A stretch of DNA of 64,000 nucleotides, from positions 1-64,000 of IMG/VR virus record IMGVR_UViG_3300020450_000010; one strand, 5' to 3'. Shown one piece after another: positions 41,081 to 50,760 of this stretch. Every line of letters begins with the position of its first letter. The stretch's first letter is position 1. Origin of the DNA: a virus. The position numbers were made by a program, and so were the translations under genes. The notes beneath the pieces are model-generated. The model worked only from the letters and a program-made list of their open reading frames with translations. It was not told the origin of the DNA and searched no databases.

Positions 41081-42725
41081 CTCTAAAAACCTGTAATAAT
41101 TCTGGACAAACGTCTGAGAATTTTTCATTTCTTATATTATCTAATTGACCTGTAATTTGAAAAAACTTATCCCAATGTTGTGTATTTGCTTCTTTCTTCC
41201 ACATATGATCTAACACTGCATTTAAATGTTTTTTGGTTGCTTGCCGCCAAAAACGATTATCATTTTCAGGCCATTTTTTATCTATGGCTTGTTTGAACTG
41301 AATATAACGTTGTTCAATAAACTGTTTAACTTCATTGGGTAGATTTTGTATATTCATCCAATCTGGGCCATAAAGCATACTAATATTAAACCAGTCTTGT
41401 AAACGTGCAAAATTTTGTTCTTTATGCCACCATACAAAGTCTAAGACATGCAATACATTGTATATGCTTAATGTCAAAGCAACAGAAGCACTTACTCTAT
41501 CAAATCCATCTTCTTTATCAATCCTATTCATTCCTCGCAGTGCTTTGTTCCATTTGCCTGGATATCGCATGTATTCAAAATGTTCATACATACCGTCTAA
41601 GCTCATTCCTATTCCCACATGTCTAAAATGTTTCCATTGATCAAAAACTTTCATTGGCACACCTGCCATATTTGTATTGTATTCTAAATGCACCTTATGT
41701 GCAAGACCTTTTTCAATGATTATGTCTAACAGTTGTCTATGTTTTAAATTGATTGTTGGTTCTCCACCTGTAAAATAGTATCTATCAATATTTTCAATGT
41801 TGTCAATAATGTGTGTAAAGAGTCCACTGTCTTCCCACCAATTGTTTATTTCTGGTACATCATATTTTCCGTTTTTGTCTTTTTCAATATACATCATTGC
41901 GTGATCTCTATAGGAAAATCCGCCTGGTTTTTTGTCAGGTTCCCATTCTTCTGTCAACTTGTAAAAGTCTTCGTACCATAGGTTACTATCTGTTGGACCA
42001 CAGCTACGGCATGCTAGATTACATTTGTTTCCAAAACGAAGATCTAGGTATTGTAAAGGAAATTGTTTACTATCAATTGTTCCATCGGGTTTGGTATTGA
42101 CAAGTGCTCTTTCAAATAAACTAGGATATTTGTCCTTGGTACCTACACGTCTACTATTCACGCCCGTTGCTTCTTGCATTGTACAAAGTTTACAAATACT
42201 AGGATCAATACCTTTTAGCATTGCACTACGTATTTCTTTTAGTGCTGGATGATTTCTATATGCTTCTGGATCATCACTGCCGGTATATGCTTCTTTAACA
42301 TTGCTGTCAGAATTTTCCTTGTACAAAGTACCGTACTTGGGTTCTATATCATTCTGTGTCATTTGACAACACATTCTTACACTACCATCTGCATTTGTAG
42401 CAATATGATTCCAAGGAATAGTGCAAAAAACTTTCCAACGTTGGTCTTTGGCTTCATATTCTCTGAGAATTTTTTTTTGTTTTAAAACTGTATCGTCTTT
42501 TTCTTCTAATCTATCTTTAAGTATAGATCTAATTTTATCATTTAGGTTTGGTAGAAAATAAATTGATTCAAGAACTAGTTGATCCTGGTCATAAGTTGCT
42601 ACAGTTTCTAAAACATCTAAGGGACAATCTGGATCTTCGACCATGGTACAACGTTCCTGCATTGTACGAAATATAGCAGGATCTAAACTAAATTTATCAT
42701 GTTTTTGTTCTTCTGTAGTTTCCAA
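41016..42725 (-). CDS. Twitch/SPASM-type radical SAM protein with N-terminal extension
   Basis: 569 aa, apparently from a TTG start with GGAAGAG upstream. A helical extension of about 95 residues precedes the usual Cys region (VFCTIPWNHIATNADGSVRMCC at 99-120, then C178-x2-C181) and the cluster motif C235-x3-C239-x2-C242 (KCNLACRSC). YFTGGEPTINLKH is the next block. It is the longest of the four twitch-type paralogues. The extension may hold a substrate- or peptide-binding function. Confidence 0.88.
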   Translation of the reverse strand: METTEEQKHDKFSLDPAIFRTMQERCTMVEDPDCPLDVLETVATYDQDQLVLESIYFLPNLNDKIRSILKDRLEEKDDTVLKQKKILREYEAKDQRWKVFCTIPWNHIATNADGSVRMCCQMTQNDIEPKYGTLYKENSDSNVKEAYTGSDDPEAYRNHPALKEIRSAMLKGIDPSICKLCTMQEATGVNSRRVGTKDKYPSLFERALVNTKPDGTIDSKQFPLQYLDLRFGNKCNLACRSCGPTDSNLWYEDFYKLTEEWEPDKKPGGFSYRDHAMMYIEKDKNGKYDVPEINNWWEDSGLFTHIIDNIENIDRYYFTGGEPTINLKHRQLLDIIIEKGLAHKVHLEYNTNMAGVPMKVFDQWKHFRHVGIGMSLDGMYEHFEYMRYPGKWNKALRGMNRIDKEDGFDRVSASVALTLSIYNVLHVLDFVWWHKEQNFARLQDWFNISMLYGPDWMNIQNLPNEVKQFIEQRYIQFKQAIDKKWPENDNRFWRQATKKHLNAVLDHMWKKEANTQHWDKFFQITGQLDNIRNEKFSDVCPELLQVFRDVKEKESRKKSATLASVGKKR

Positions 42726-42736
42726 AATATCTCTTC

Positions 42737-43378
42737 CTAACTATTTAACAACAGTTTTTTATTGCCATCTATCCATTTTTGTAAATCAGAATCAAAATTT
42801 ATTTTATCTAAATCTGGAAAAATTGGTACAAGTTGATCACTTATAGTGCTTGTAGTCAAATTTTTAATATCTATTATATATGAATTTTGAAAGTGTCCTG
42901 CGTACTTCATCACATCTGTGTTTATTAAAGTGGCATGAAAATCTTTGAAAAAATCTTGTTCTGTTTGCGTTATATTTATTTTTTTTAATTTTTGATAACA
43001 TAACCTTGTCCAATATCTATAGTTACAATTTACAACTAAGCAAATACAATTAAAACTTTTAGGCCAATAATCAAATACATCAACTGTATAGTGATCCTTG
43101 TATAGATTGAGTTTTGTTGGATCATCTTCTCCTTTATAGTGTTCTGTATAATAATTTTTATTTTCTAATCCTACCTTACTATAAGTTACTTTGGATACAC
43201 TGGACCATCTATTATTATTAATTTTCTTCTCAGTATCTTCATGGTGTAGACTAACCGTTAATCGATTGAACTGCGGAACATGTTTTGTAAGTATTCCACT
43301 CAAATACTCTCCACCAGTACCAGGGTGATACAACAATACATAATCATTGTTGTTGGAAAAAGGAAATTTCATTCTCAC
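42737..43378 (-). CDS. P-loop protein, possibly sulfotransferase-like
   Basis: 213 aa. The N-terminal strand and loop VLLYHPGTGGEYLSGIL (14-30) resemble a PAPS- or ATP-binding loop without the usual Lys. A second basic strand lies around CLVVNCNYRYWTRLCYQK. This places it loosely with the two sulfotransferase-like proteins at 32221 and 36172. A GTG at 43378 and an ATG two codons later are both possible starts; the gene overlaps the upstream radical SAM gene by about 30 nt. Confidence 0.5.
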   Translation of the reverse strand: MRMKFPFSNNNDYVLLYHPGTGGEYLSGILTKHVPQFNRLTVSLHHEDTEKKINNNRWSSVSKVTYSKVGLENKNYYTEHYKGEDDPTKLNLYKDHYTVDVFDYWPKSFNCICLVVNCNYRYWTRLCYQKLKKINITQTEQDFFKDFHATLINTDVMKYAGHFQNSYIIDIKNLTTSTISDQLVPIFPDLDKINFDSDLQKWIDGNKKLLLNS

Positions 43379-44771
43379 TGTATCCTACTAGTTTACTTGC
43401 ATCATCTAAGGCCCTGATAGGCACTAAACTTATTGCACCAATTTGTCTATTATTTGCACCCAAAGTATCTAGTCCCAACTCAATTATTTTTTCTTTGAAC
43501 TCACTTGCTCTATCCAAATAACCAGGAGGAGTCATCAATTTAATTTCTAACCAATGATCTTTGTTTACTTGCTTATGGTGATTTATGATAGCTTCACAGT
43601 TTTCTATAAATCTTTGTTCGTTACCAGGAAATTTATCCATGCTTCCAAAGTGTGCAGACATATTAATACTATTAATATATTTTACAGCTTCGCTCCAAAA
43701 CTTTTTGCTACGGCTTCCATTTGTTGTTACTAATACCCATTGTTTTTTGTAATTTAGATGTTTGAGTATATCCATAAATTGTGGATGCATACTGGGTTCA
43801 CCACCACCAAAGTTCCAGCGTATTTCATCTCCTTCTGCCCAGTGATCCACTGCTTTATCAATTGTTTGAATAATTTTTTCATAAGCATGATGTGGTTCCA
43901 CATTGTTGTGTACACTGGGCCAACAATAATCACAATCGTAATTACAACGTCTAGTAATATCCCAAAGTATTTGATGTACAATAGGAAAGTTCATTTCCAT
44001 TCCGTGAGGATTTTCAATTTGGTTATTTGTGTTGAAGCCATGTTTTTGTCCCTCAAAACCAAGATTAGTTACAAAAAGTTTTCCAACACTGGATACAGTT
44101 TTTGCTTTGCTTAATATTACATCTGCTCCACAGCCACAGCTTGTATAAGGACATTTTAACCATGTGTCAGGAGCTTCCCAATCTGTATAGATACTACCAA
44201 GTAATCCCCAGTCTTTGTCTTCAACAGTTGTTTTATAACTCCAGTTCTCAGGTGACTTAAGAAACTGCTTGTATAACTGATTGTTTCGATCACCAACATG
44301 TAGATACTTGTCAGGACTAAAGAACTCTGCTTCAAGCCTTGCTATCTCTGCCATTAACTTGTGTTGCTGTTCGCTATCTTTATGATTATACTTGGGCATA
44401 GGCCACCCATTTACTGTATTTTCATTAAGCCATTTTTTACGAAGTTCGCAATTAGGATCATCAGTGCCTATTATTGATTCACGATACTCTTTCCAAGCAT
44501 CTTCCAAATGTTGTTCATGATTTTGTTTAGTTTGTTTGTGAAAGTCGTTAATACGTTTAGTATGTACTTTACCATAGAAGTTTGAACTTGCACAATTAGC
44601 AACCCATACATTGCCGTCATAATCTATATAAAGATTACGTGCACCTGCACTACAATGCCAGTCTTTCCAATGATTCAGCCCCTGTGCAATAATTTCATCA
44701 ACTGAAAATAATTTGTAATTTGCATGATTATCATACAGTCTAAGTTGTTTATTATCTGTTGGTTGTTCCAT
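43344..44771 (-). CDS. Radical SAM protein with domains in reversed order
   Basis: 475 aa. The first 230 residues carry Cys groups (WHCSAGARNLYID at 38-50, VANCASS, KCPYTSCGCGAD at 207-216) that resemble the C-terminal auxiliary domains of the proteins at 15430, 18409 and 46035. The radical SAM core comes afterwards, with C276-x3-C280-x2-C283 (RRCNYDCDYCWP) and FGGGEPSMHP, and ends without a further Cys domain. This is a circularly permuted or fused arrangement. It starts at the FkbM gene's stop, sharing one base. Confidence 0.85.
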   Translation of the reverse strand: MEQPTDNKQLRLYDNHANYKLFSVDEIIAQGLNHWKDWHCSAGARNLYIDYDGNVWVANCASSNFYGKVHTKRINDFHKQTKQNHEQHLEDAWKEYRESIIGTDDPNCELRKKWLNENTVNGWPMPKYNHKDSEQQHKLMAEIARLEAEFFSPDKYLHVGDRNNQLYKQFLKSPENWSYKTTVEDKDWGLLGSIYTDWEAPDTWLKCPYTSCGCGADVILSKAKTVSSVGKLFVTNLGFEGQKHGFNTNNQIENPHGMEMNFPIVHQILWDITRRCNYDCDYCWPSVHNNVEPHHAYEKIIQTIDKAVDHWAEGDEIRWNFGGGEPSMHPQFMDILKHLNYKKQWVLVTTNGSRSKKFWSEAVKYINSINMSAHFGSMDKFPGNEQRFIENCEAIINHHKQVNKDHWLEIKLMTPPGYLDRASEFKEKIIELGLDTLGANNRQIGAISLVPIRALDDASKLVGYSENEISFFQQQ

Positions 44772-45427
44772 TATTTTACTACTTCTTCAGGAAAGAAAAT
44801 TGCATCTTTACAGAACTCTTGTGCATGTTGATGTTGTTTGTACCCTAAATTATTTAAAATCTTTACTATAAGGTGATCATTTCCATCTGTCACAATAGTT
44901 GGACGATATTTAGATATAACTTCTTTTGCTCCCAAAATTGCTTCTGCATCTGCACCTTCGAGATCAGTTTTTAAAAAATCAATAGGAGTATCTATTATAT
45001 CATCTATTTTAGTTGTGGTGAGCTTGCACTCACTGATATTTGTTTGCGTTTCGGGATTGCTGAGATTGTGAAATAAGAAACTTTTATATAAAGACCCTAG
45101 TGCAGGATCGTCTTCGGGTCTATAAAAAGTTAACTCATCTCCAGTTGATGAATATAAACAGTGAGAAATTAAATTAACATTATCAATGTTATCCAAATGT
45201 TTATGAGCATTAGGACTAATTACAGCATCTATACTAGTAACTTGATCAAATATGTCCGCATATACCATACTGTATGTGCCATTGGCGCCGATACCACAAT
45301 CAACAGCATGTATCCATCTATTGTTAAACTTACCATGTACTATTAGAGGATAATACAATGTTGTGTGTCCAATCTTAAGGTGTTCACTGTAAGCTACTGG
45401 ATCAACGTTATAATTTATTAGGCTCAT
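44771..45427 (-). CDS. FkbM-family methyltransferase
   Basis: 218 aa. IDFLKTDLEGADAEAILGAK and the following YRPTIV are the FkbM signature, and AVDCGIGANGTYS is motif I. Enzymes of this family O-methylate sugars and polyketides. It lies between a radical SAM gene and a second methyltransferase-like gene, sharing single-base junctions with each. It is consistent with methylation of a glycan or natural-product-like scaffold. Confidence 0.85.
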   Translation of the reverse strand: MSLINYNVDPVAYSEHLKIGHTTLYYPLIVHGKFNNRWIHAVDCGIGANGTYSMVYADIFDQVTSIDAVISPNAHKHLDNIDNVNLISHCLYSSTGDELTFYRPEDDPALGSLYKSFLFHNLSNPETQTNISECKLTTTKIDDIIDTPIDFLKTDLEGADAEAILGAKEVISKYRPTIVTDGNDHLIVKILNNLGYKQHQHAQEFCKDAIFFPEEVVK

Positions 45428-46038
45428 TATTTGTTTTCCAATACAACTCTTATTACACCAAAAAGAGGATCTTTTAGCACTGCTTCATTGTATATTGCAT
45501 TGGTATCTATTTCAAGTTTATCTAAATGCGTATTACTATACATCTGGTCATTTTTTAAATATCGACTTATATCTTGTTTGGTTTGTTCTTTTTGTCCATG
45601 CCAAAAGTAATGTACATTTCCAAGTTTTTGCCAACGTTTTTTATTTTTCCATTCATCTATGTTTTGATTTTCGTTTAGACTGATGTACATCCTATTGCAT
45701 TTGTTCAGTGCTTGTTTGATATTTTTTTCGATATCGTTCCAATGCAAGCTGTTTACAGCAATACCATATTTGTACTCTGGCAATTTTTCCCATGCTTCAT
45801 CATATTGCCAACCAAAAATGTCTGCTTCATTTGTCCGATCCATTCCAACAATATTTTTAAAAAATAATTTTAGATTGTTCTCACCACATCCTATATCAAG
45901 TATGTCATACCAATCATGACATTCAGTAATAAAACTATACAAAGGTTTAATAGTACAAAAAGGCAAGAATTCACTTCTTCTTGCTGTGTGTCTTAGTCTA
46001 ACTATATATTGCCAAGTTTCATCATATAATTGTATCAT
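45427..46038 (-). CDS. SAM-dependent methyltransferase-like protein
   Basis: 203 aa. Motif I ILDIGCGENNLKLF (46-59) is followed by KNIVGMDRTNEAD. The arrangement matches the paralogue at 35495. GIAVNSLHWNDIEKN corresponds to motif IV. It is shorter than typical class I enzymes at the C-terminus. Its start overlaps the upstream radical SAM gene by 4 nt. Substrate unknown. Confidence 0.75.
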   Translation of the reverse strand: MIQLYDETWQYIVRLRHTARRSEFLPFCTIKPLYSFITECHDWYDILDIGCGENNLKLFFKNIVGMDRTNEADIFGWQYDEAWEKLPEYKYGIAVNSLHWNDIEKNIKQALNKCNRMYISLNENQNIDEWKNKKRWQKLGNVHYFWHGQKEQTKQDISRYLKNDQMYSNTHLDKLEIDTNAIYNEAVLKDPLFGVIRVVLENK

Positions 46039-47033
46039 TCTTCTATCACATATCTATTTCTTGGTAATAATTTCTTACTCATTATGTCAAAATTACAATG
46101 ACACATAGATTTATTGCACATCACAGGCTTTGTGGGCCAGCGTATATATTCAGGCATTTTCATATTGCCAAATGCACCGCCTACTCTACACCAACCAATC
46201 ATTACACTGCCATCAAAGTCAACAACAATTTGTTCTATACCACTCCAACACAACCAGCCTTTCCAGTTGTTAGTTTTGTCATTGATAAATCTGTGGGCAC
46301 TGCTATTCTGATTAAGTTCGTTTACGTCATCATGCATTTGCATACTGCCGCGATAAATTTTCCATTGCTTTGTGTGCTTTATTTTACTTCCTAAATTATG
46401 CCACTGTCTGTCTATATATTCAGTTTGCCAATCTTCATAACTGTATAATGTCTCGCCAAAATCAATAATTAATGGTTGTAGTGCTAAACTGATATTTGGA
46501 ATTTCAATTACATCTTCAGCAACTTCTTGACAACGAGGCCATATCTCTGGATCATAATGCATCATTACATTTACATGTGTTCTGCATTGTTCACTCATAA
46601 TTTTAACGACTTCTACAAAATGGTCTGCTTTTCCTTCTTCAGGATGAAAACTTAAACATACATGATCAAAAATGTGCTTATGCTTTTCCCACCACCGTAT
46701 GGTTCTACTACTATTACTAATAAAACCTATATCATGTCCTATTTCTTTAATGTATTCAGCACCCTTAATAAAATCTCGCCATAAGGTAACTTCACCTCCT
46801 GTAAATTCAAAATAAATTTTACGTGGAGAGTAATGTTCTACAACACTATCTATAAAATCTTTAACTACTTGAAAATCGTTCCAACCAAAACTACCATCAT
46901 GCAATATGCTGGGACAATAACTGCATTTGAAATTGCACATATTGCCTAAGTTCCAATTTACTACTACCCAGTCTTTACATTCAGGATGATGATGGTCCAA
47001 TCTATTGTAGAAATTCTGTGGACCTAGTGGCAT
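46035..47033 (-). CDS. Radical SAM protein with C-terminal Cys-rich domain
   Basis: 332 aa. C33-x3-C37-x2-C40 (NMCNFKCSYCPS) and EFTGGEVTLW define the core. The C-terminal region WLCWSGIEQIVVDFDG, IGWCRVGG and MCNKSMCHCNF supplies at least five more Cys, a SPASM-like set. It is the most compact member of the CNYxCxYC group. It begins one base downstream of the stop codon of the glycosyltransferase-like gene. Confidence 0.9.
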   Translation of the reverse strand: MPLGPQNFYNRLDHHHPECKDWVVVNWNLGNMCNFKCSYCPSILHDGSFGWNDFQVVKDFIDSVVEHYSPRKIYFEFTGGEVTLWRDFIKGAEYIKEIGHDIGFISNSSRTIRWWEKHKHIFDHVCLSFHPEEGKADHFVEVVKIMSEQCRTHVNVMMHYDPEIWPRCQEVAEDVIEIPNISLALQPLIIDFGETLYSYEDWQTEYIDRQWHNLGSKIKHTKQWKIYRGSMQMHDDVNELNQNSSAHRFINDKTNNWKGWLCWSGIEQIVVDFDGSVMIGWCRVGGAFGNMKMPEYIRWPTKPVMCNKSMCHCNFDIMSKKLLPRNRYVIEE

Positions 47034-48026
47034 CTATGTATCTTCGACTCCTATATCATCAACGACTTGTGCCTCGGTAATCATTGCACCAAGTCTGTGA
47101 GGATTTTTATAAACAGCTTTGAAGAATCGACTTGCAACGGGATCCATATCACTTATTTCTAAGTCTAACACTCCTCGTAACTCACTTCCTAGCCTAACTG
47201 TTTCCTCTTTTAGTTTATTTAAGTCCCATGTCGCACCAGTGTTAACACACATCTGATCACCGCCTTCGAATTTGGGAAATAATTCAGTTTGAAAATAATT
47301 ACTTAACCAATCAAAATCTCTAACGTTTTTCCAGTCCCAATCATGCCTTTGAATATTGGTCATATAGCATCCTAGTCTGGATCCGTATATTGCCCATAGT
47401 CCGTTTGTAACATCTTCTCCAATACTCATCCACACCAAAAGTCTTTTATAATTTTCTCTATATATTCTTTTTATATCTTGTGGATCAACAACATCACCGT
47501 TTTCCAAACCCATCTTTACACCTTCACGGAAACCTGCTCTCCAGGCTTGTAGTGGTGAACCATTGTTCATTACATCACAGTACACATTGTTCATTTGCAC
47601 ATAATGGATATTCCAACAAAAGTCAACCTGTGCTCTTTTATCACTTTGCGGGGCCGCTTCATGTGTACGCATTTGATTTACTACATCAACGGGCCAACAT
47701 TTGATACCACCATTTCCATATACTAATCCATTCACTGTATTTTTTCCAGCCCAACTAATTACATCAACTGCTCTAATACGGTCCATGTCAATTTCAATAT
47801 TGAAAAAATCTTCTCTTACAATATTATCAGCATCTACTGTAATAAACCTATCTGTATCACATAATGCCGCCGCCGCTTTGTGTGCGGCATCACTTCCCCA
47901 TACACCATGACTACGTTTTGCCCAAGGACATTTGTTAAGCAAATCATTAAAATTTTGTTCAGCGTTAGGTTCATCATAACTAATAAAAACTATATCAAAT
48001 TCAGTTATAGGTACAAGGTTACTCAT
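47034..48026 (-). CDS. Glycosyltransferase-like protein (GT-A type)
   Basis: 330 aa. FITVDADNIV gives D65-x-D67 after AHKAAAALCDTD. The opening IVFISYDEPNAEQNF and the AWRAGFREGVKM block match the shorter paralogue at 28833. An additional C-terminal region of about 80 residues is present. Sugar transfer from a nucleotide-sugar donor is likely; the acceptor is unknown. It lies with two other glycosyltransferase-like genes just behind the tail genes. Confidence 0.65.
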   Translation of the reverse strand: MSNLVPITEFDIVFISYDEPNAEQNFNDLLNKCPWAKRSHGVWGSDAAHKAAAALCDTDRFITVDADNIVREDFFNIEIDMDRIRAVDVISWAGKNTVNGLVYGNGGIKCWPVDVVNQMRTHEAAPQSDKRAQVDFCWNIHYVQMNNVYCDVMNNGSPLQAWRAGFREGVKMGLENGDVVDPQDIKRIYRENYKRLLVWMSIGEDVTNGLWAIYGSRLGCYMTNIQRHDWDWKNVRDFDWLSNYFQTELFPKFEGGDQMCVNTGATWDLNKLKEETVRLGSELRGVLDLEISDMDPVASRFFKAVYKNPHRLGAMITEAQVVDDIGVEDT

Positions 48027-49033
48027 TAGTTTTCTCCTAAATTCATATCGAAGGTAATGTTCTTATGTTCTTCTCGTGTCATAATTTTACACGTTTTTAA
48101 ATCCATATCAGTATTAAGTATAACTTCTTGATTATATCCTACATCATTGAAAGGAATATGCAACATACCATTAAGTATATTTACATTGTTTTCATTTAGT
48201 ACATACAAAAATATATCTCCATATATTTTTTGTTCTGCTGGTTGCACAAAATTACTTCTAAGATAAAATTTATCTTCCTTGGGAATTATAGTAAAAGTAT
48301 TTGTAACTTGTTGATCTTGTTCTGTAATATCATGTATTAATCTTCTTTTATCTCTTCTTCTACTAAATTCAGCTCTGACAAAATTTTGTTTTCTTTTGAC
48401 TCCATAAGTTTTAAATATTTTTTTTGTTAATACAGTGATTTCACCAAGTCCACAGACAGGTCTAAGTTTATGCAAGTCGTATAAAATATAACCACTGCTC
48501 ACTAATTTTTTTGTATCTATCTCTATTGTGCCAATCAAATAATTAGGATCATTCTGTTTTATAAGAAATAATTGTATGTTATCATACTTTCCTTCGTTGT
48601 CTTGATTCACTGAAATATGTTTATGGAATCTTCTACCTGTCATCCTATACAGTGTATCTTCGTTGAAGTTGACTTCCATTTTCCAACTGTTGATGTAAAA
48701 TATTATATTTACATCTTGATTATTTTTGACTATTGGTAGTTTACTTAGAAAATTTTCAGCAGATCTAATTCTAATGCTTTCAGTTTTTTCCACTAATTTA
48801 AATCCATCGGTTAGTTCAATTACAGAATATTTCTGTGGATTAAGATCTCCAGTTAGTATTTTTCTTGCATCCTCAGATGTTGTATATACATATGGATATT
48901 TTATTTCTTCTCTAGGTCTATTTGTAACTGTAATTACTTCTTCCGTGAAATCATCAAAATACACACAAAATCTATGCGGAGTATCTTTTTCGTGTTTAGT
49001 GCTAACAAGAGGATTATGAACTTCTATAGACAT
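48026..49033 (-). CDS. Hypothetical protein, 335 aa, beta-rich
   Basis: No family is recognised. The sequence alternates hydrophobic strands and polar turns throughout, with a basic patch FSRRRDKRRLIHD near residue 230, and has no Cys-rich or nucleotide-binding motif. A virion or adaptor protein is as likely as an enzyme. It shares single-base or 20-nt junctions with glycosyltransferase-like genes on both sides. Confidence 0.6.
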   Translation of the reverse strand: MSIEVHNPLVSTKHEKDTPHRFCVYFDDFTEEVITVTNRPREEIKYPYVYTTSEDARKILTGDLNPQKYSVIELTDGFKLVEKTESIRIRSAENFLSKLPIVKNNQDVNIIFYINSWKMEVNFNEDTLYRMTGRRFHKHISVNQDNEGKYDNIQLFLIKQNDPNYLIGTIEIDTKKLVSSGYILYDLHKLRPVCGLGEITVLTKKIFKTYGVKRKQNFVRAEFSRRRDKRRLIHDITEQDQQVTNTFTIIPKEDKFYLRSNFVQPAEQKIYGDIFLYVLNENNVNILNGMLHIPFNDVGYNQEVILNTDMDLKTCKIMTREEHKNITFDMNLGEN

Positions 49034-49862
49034 TTATGACTTCATCAGTTAAAAAATTTTCATCGCAGTAATGGATAATACCACTTGTGATAATGTGATT
49101 TTCGATTTGTATCTTACCGTTCGAACTAATCCAATAATTCAACATTTCAGTCCATTCTTTTGGTAAATCTTCAGTCCAAACACCTTGACAGTCTGCATGT
49201 AAATCAAAATGATTGCCTACTAAAACTCCAATTTCGTCTTTAATATCTAAACAGTGCGTAACTAAATTACACAAAATATTTTTATCAAATGTACCAGGTT
49301 TCTTATCAGTAAAAAATCTATTATATGCACTTCTCCAATTTTGCATAATTGGATCTGCCATCTTGAACCATTCTAATGCTAGTTGTGTATCATTTTTCCA
49401 ATAAATCATATTGTTAAAAAATTTTGGTAAATCATACAAAGACTCAAATTCAAATCTATATGTATTGTCTATAGAATAGTTTCTGTAACTTAATGCATTT
49501 TGTGGCACAGCAAAGTCGCCTTTAGAACTCATTATATCCCATAATAAATCTATATCTATGTTGTGTAATAGAGTGTCTGAATCAACATATATTGTTTCAT
49601 CAAACGGACTACAATGAAACATTTGCCAAATATTCATTCCATGAAAACCATCTACGTGAGCACTATTTCCAAAAGGTAACTCAACAATATAATCAAAAAC
49701 CAACAAATAGTCTTTAGGCACCAGATCACTTTTGCCTTTGTCAACAACCAAACATGTTAAAGAATCTGGATCACTATGCTTAATACTACTTGCAAGTGCA
49801 TAACTGTGATATATCCTATCTTTTTCCGTATCTATGCCAAGTGTAATAAATCCTTTAGACAC
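49014..49862 (-). CDS. Glycosyltransferase-like protein (GT8-like)
   Basis: 282 aa from the GTG at 49862, which has GAGGAG 7 nt upstream; the longer TTG reading at 49877 would include that ribosome-binding site in the coding region. FDETIYVDSDTLL gives D94-x-D96, the metal site of GT8-type enzymes, and the N-terminal LGIDTEKDRIYHSYALA and GMNIWQMF fit the donor-binding fold. It pairs with the gene at 49855, overlapping by 8 nt. Confidence 0.7.
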   Translation of the reverse strand: MSKGFITLGIDTEKDRIYHSYALASSIKHSDPDSLTCLVVDKGKSDLVPKDYLLVFDYIVELPFGNSAHVDGFHGMNIWQMFHCSPFDETIYVDSDTLLHNIDIDLLWDIMSSKGDFAVPQNALSYRNYSIDNTYRFEFESLYDLPKFFNNMIYWKNDTQLALEWFKMADPIMQNWRSAYNRFFTDKKPGTFDKNILCNLVTHCLDIKDEIGVLVGNHFDLHADCQGVWTEDLPKEWTEMLNYWISSNGKIQIENHIITSGIIHYCDENFLTDEVINVYRSS

Positions 49863-50760
49863 TACTATTCTCCTCAAACATGGTGTTTATATTTTCAATC
49901 TGTCTATCAAATGCACGTTTGTTCATAAGATGCATATTTGTGTTTGTATGCCTACACAAAATATTTTTCCATGCTTCAAGTCTATTGTGTTTTAAAAATA
50001 CAAAATCGTTTAAACTGTTTAGCTTTACAATATCATCCTTTTGATCCATATTAAGCAATGGAGTGCTTTTAAAATCATCCATGAATACTTCATTTTGAAA
50101 ACCGTTGATCATATGACTAGCAATACTAACACAGAAATCTGTCCTAAATAGTGACTTTGGAAACTGATACAAAAGACTGTAATATTCCCAATTGTCTTTT
50201 ACATGACTCCAAATATCAAAAAACATTTTACTATGTTCGCTTTGATCAAAGTATACAACTGTACTCCACCAATGATTAATTCCTGCTCTATTAAGCATCA
50301 TTTCATCTTGATATGGTAGTTCACCTCCAAGATATTCTGCTGTTCTGTGCATAGCTACTGGAGTGTTTGTTTCAAATATATAATCATAAAAATTATTTTG
50401 TACAATAAAATCCGTATCAATCAATAGTGTACGTTCAAAAGGTGTATATTCAATTACTTTATGTTTATTTGAATTTTGAAACTGTGCAGTAAATTCTGAC
50501 CACGGACTGTCGTGATGCACTCTAGGATTACTAATATGTTCATCTTTAGTAATTATTACATAGTCAAAACAATAATCAATTGTCTGTTGACTTAAACTTT
50601 GTTTCATCCAGTTTTCAGTTCCTTCGTTGGTTATCAAAGCAACTTGATTATTTTTCATATTTCTTTTGACAAATTTACTTACAACACTTGCAAACTTAGC
50701 ATAGTCCAATTGTTCATTGTTGTAGGCAAAAATACATACGCCATTGCCATTTTTATCCAT
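49855..50760 (-). CDS. Glycosyltransferase-like protein (GT-A type)
   Basis: 301 aa. FERTLLIDTDFIV supplies D115-x-D117. The N-terminal CIFAYNNEQLDYAKFA and later WSTVVYFDQSEHS fit a GT-A fold related to its neighbour at 49014. Neighbouring phage tail genes lie directly upstream, so glycosylation of a virion protein is one possibility. Its start abuts the 115-aa gene's stop codon with no gap. Confidence 0.65.
   Translation of the reverse strand: MDKNGNGVCIFAYNNEQLDYAKFASVVSKFVKRNMKNNQVALITNEGTENWMKQSLSQQTIDYCFDYVIITKDEHISNPRVHHDSPWSEFTAQFQNSNKHKVIEYTPFERTLLIDTDFIVQNNFYDYIFETNTPVAMHRTAEYLGGELPYQDEMMLNRAGINHWWSTVVYFDQSEHSKMFFDIWSHVKDNWEYYSLLYQFPKSLFRTDFCVSIASHMINGFQNEVFMDDFKSTPLLNMDQKDDIVKLNSLNDFVFLKHNRLEAWKNILCRHTNTNMHLMNKRAFDRQIENINTMFEENSSV

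Noticed and set aside
39854-42725. One radical SAM gene split by a frameshift
   Set aside because: Both parts carry their own complete N-terminal Cys region, cluster motif and GGEP block, so they are two tandem genes.
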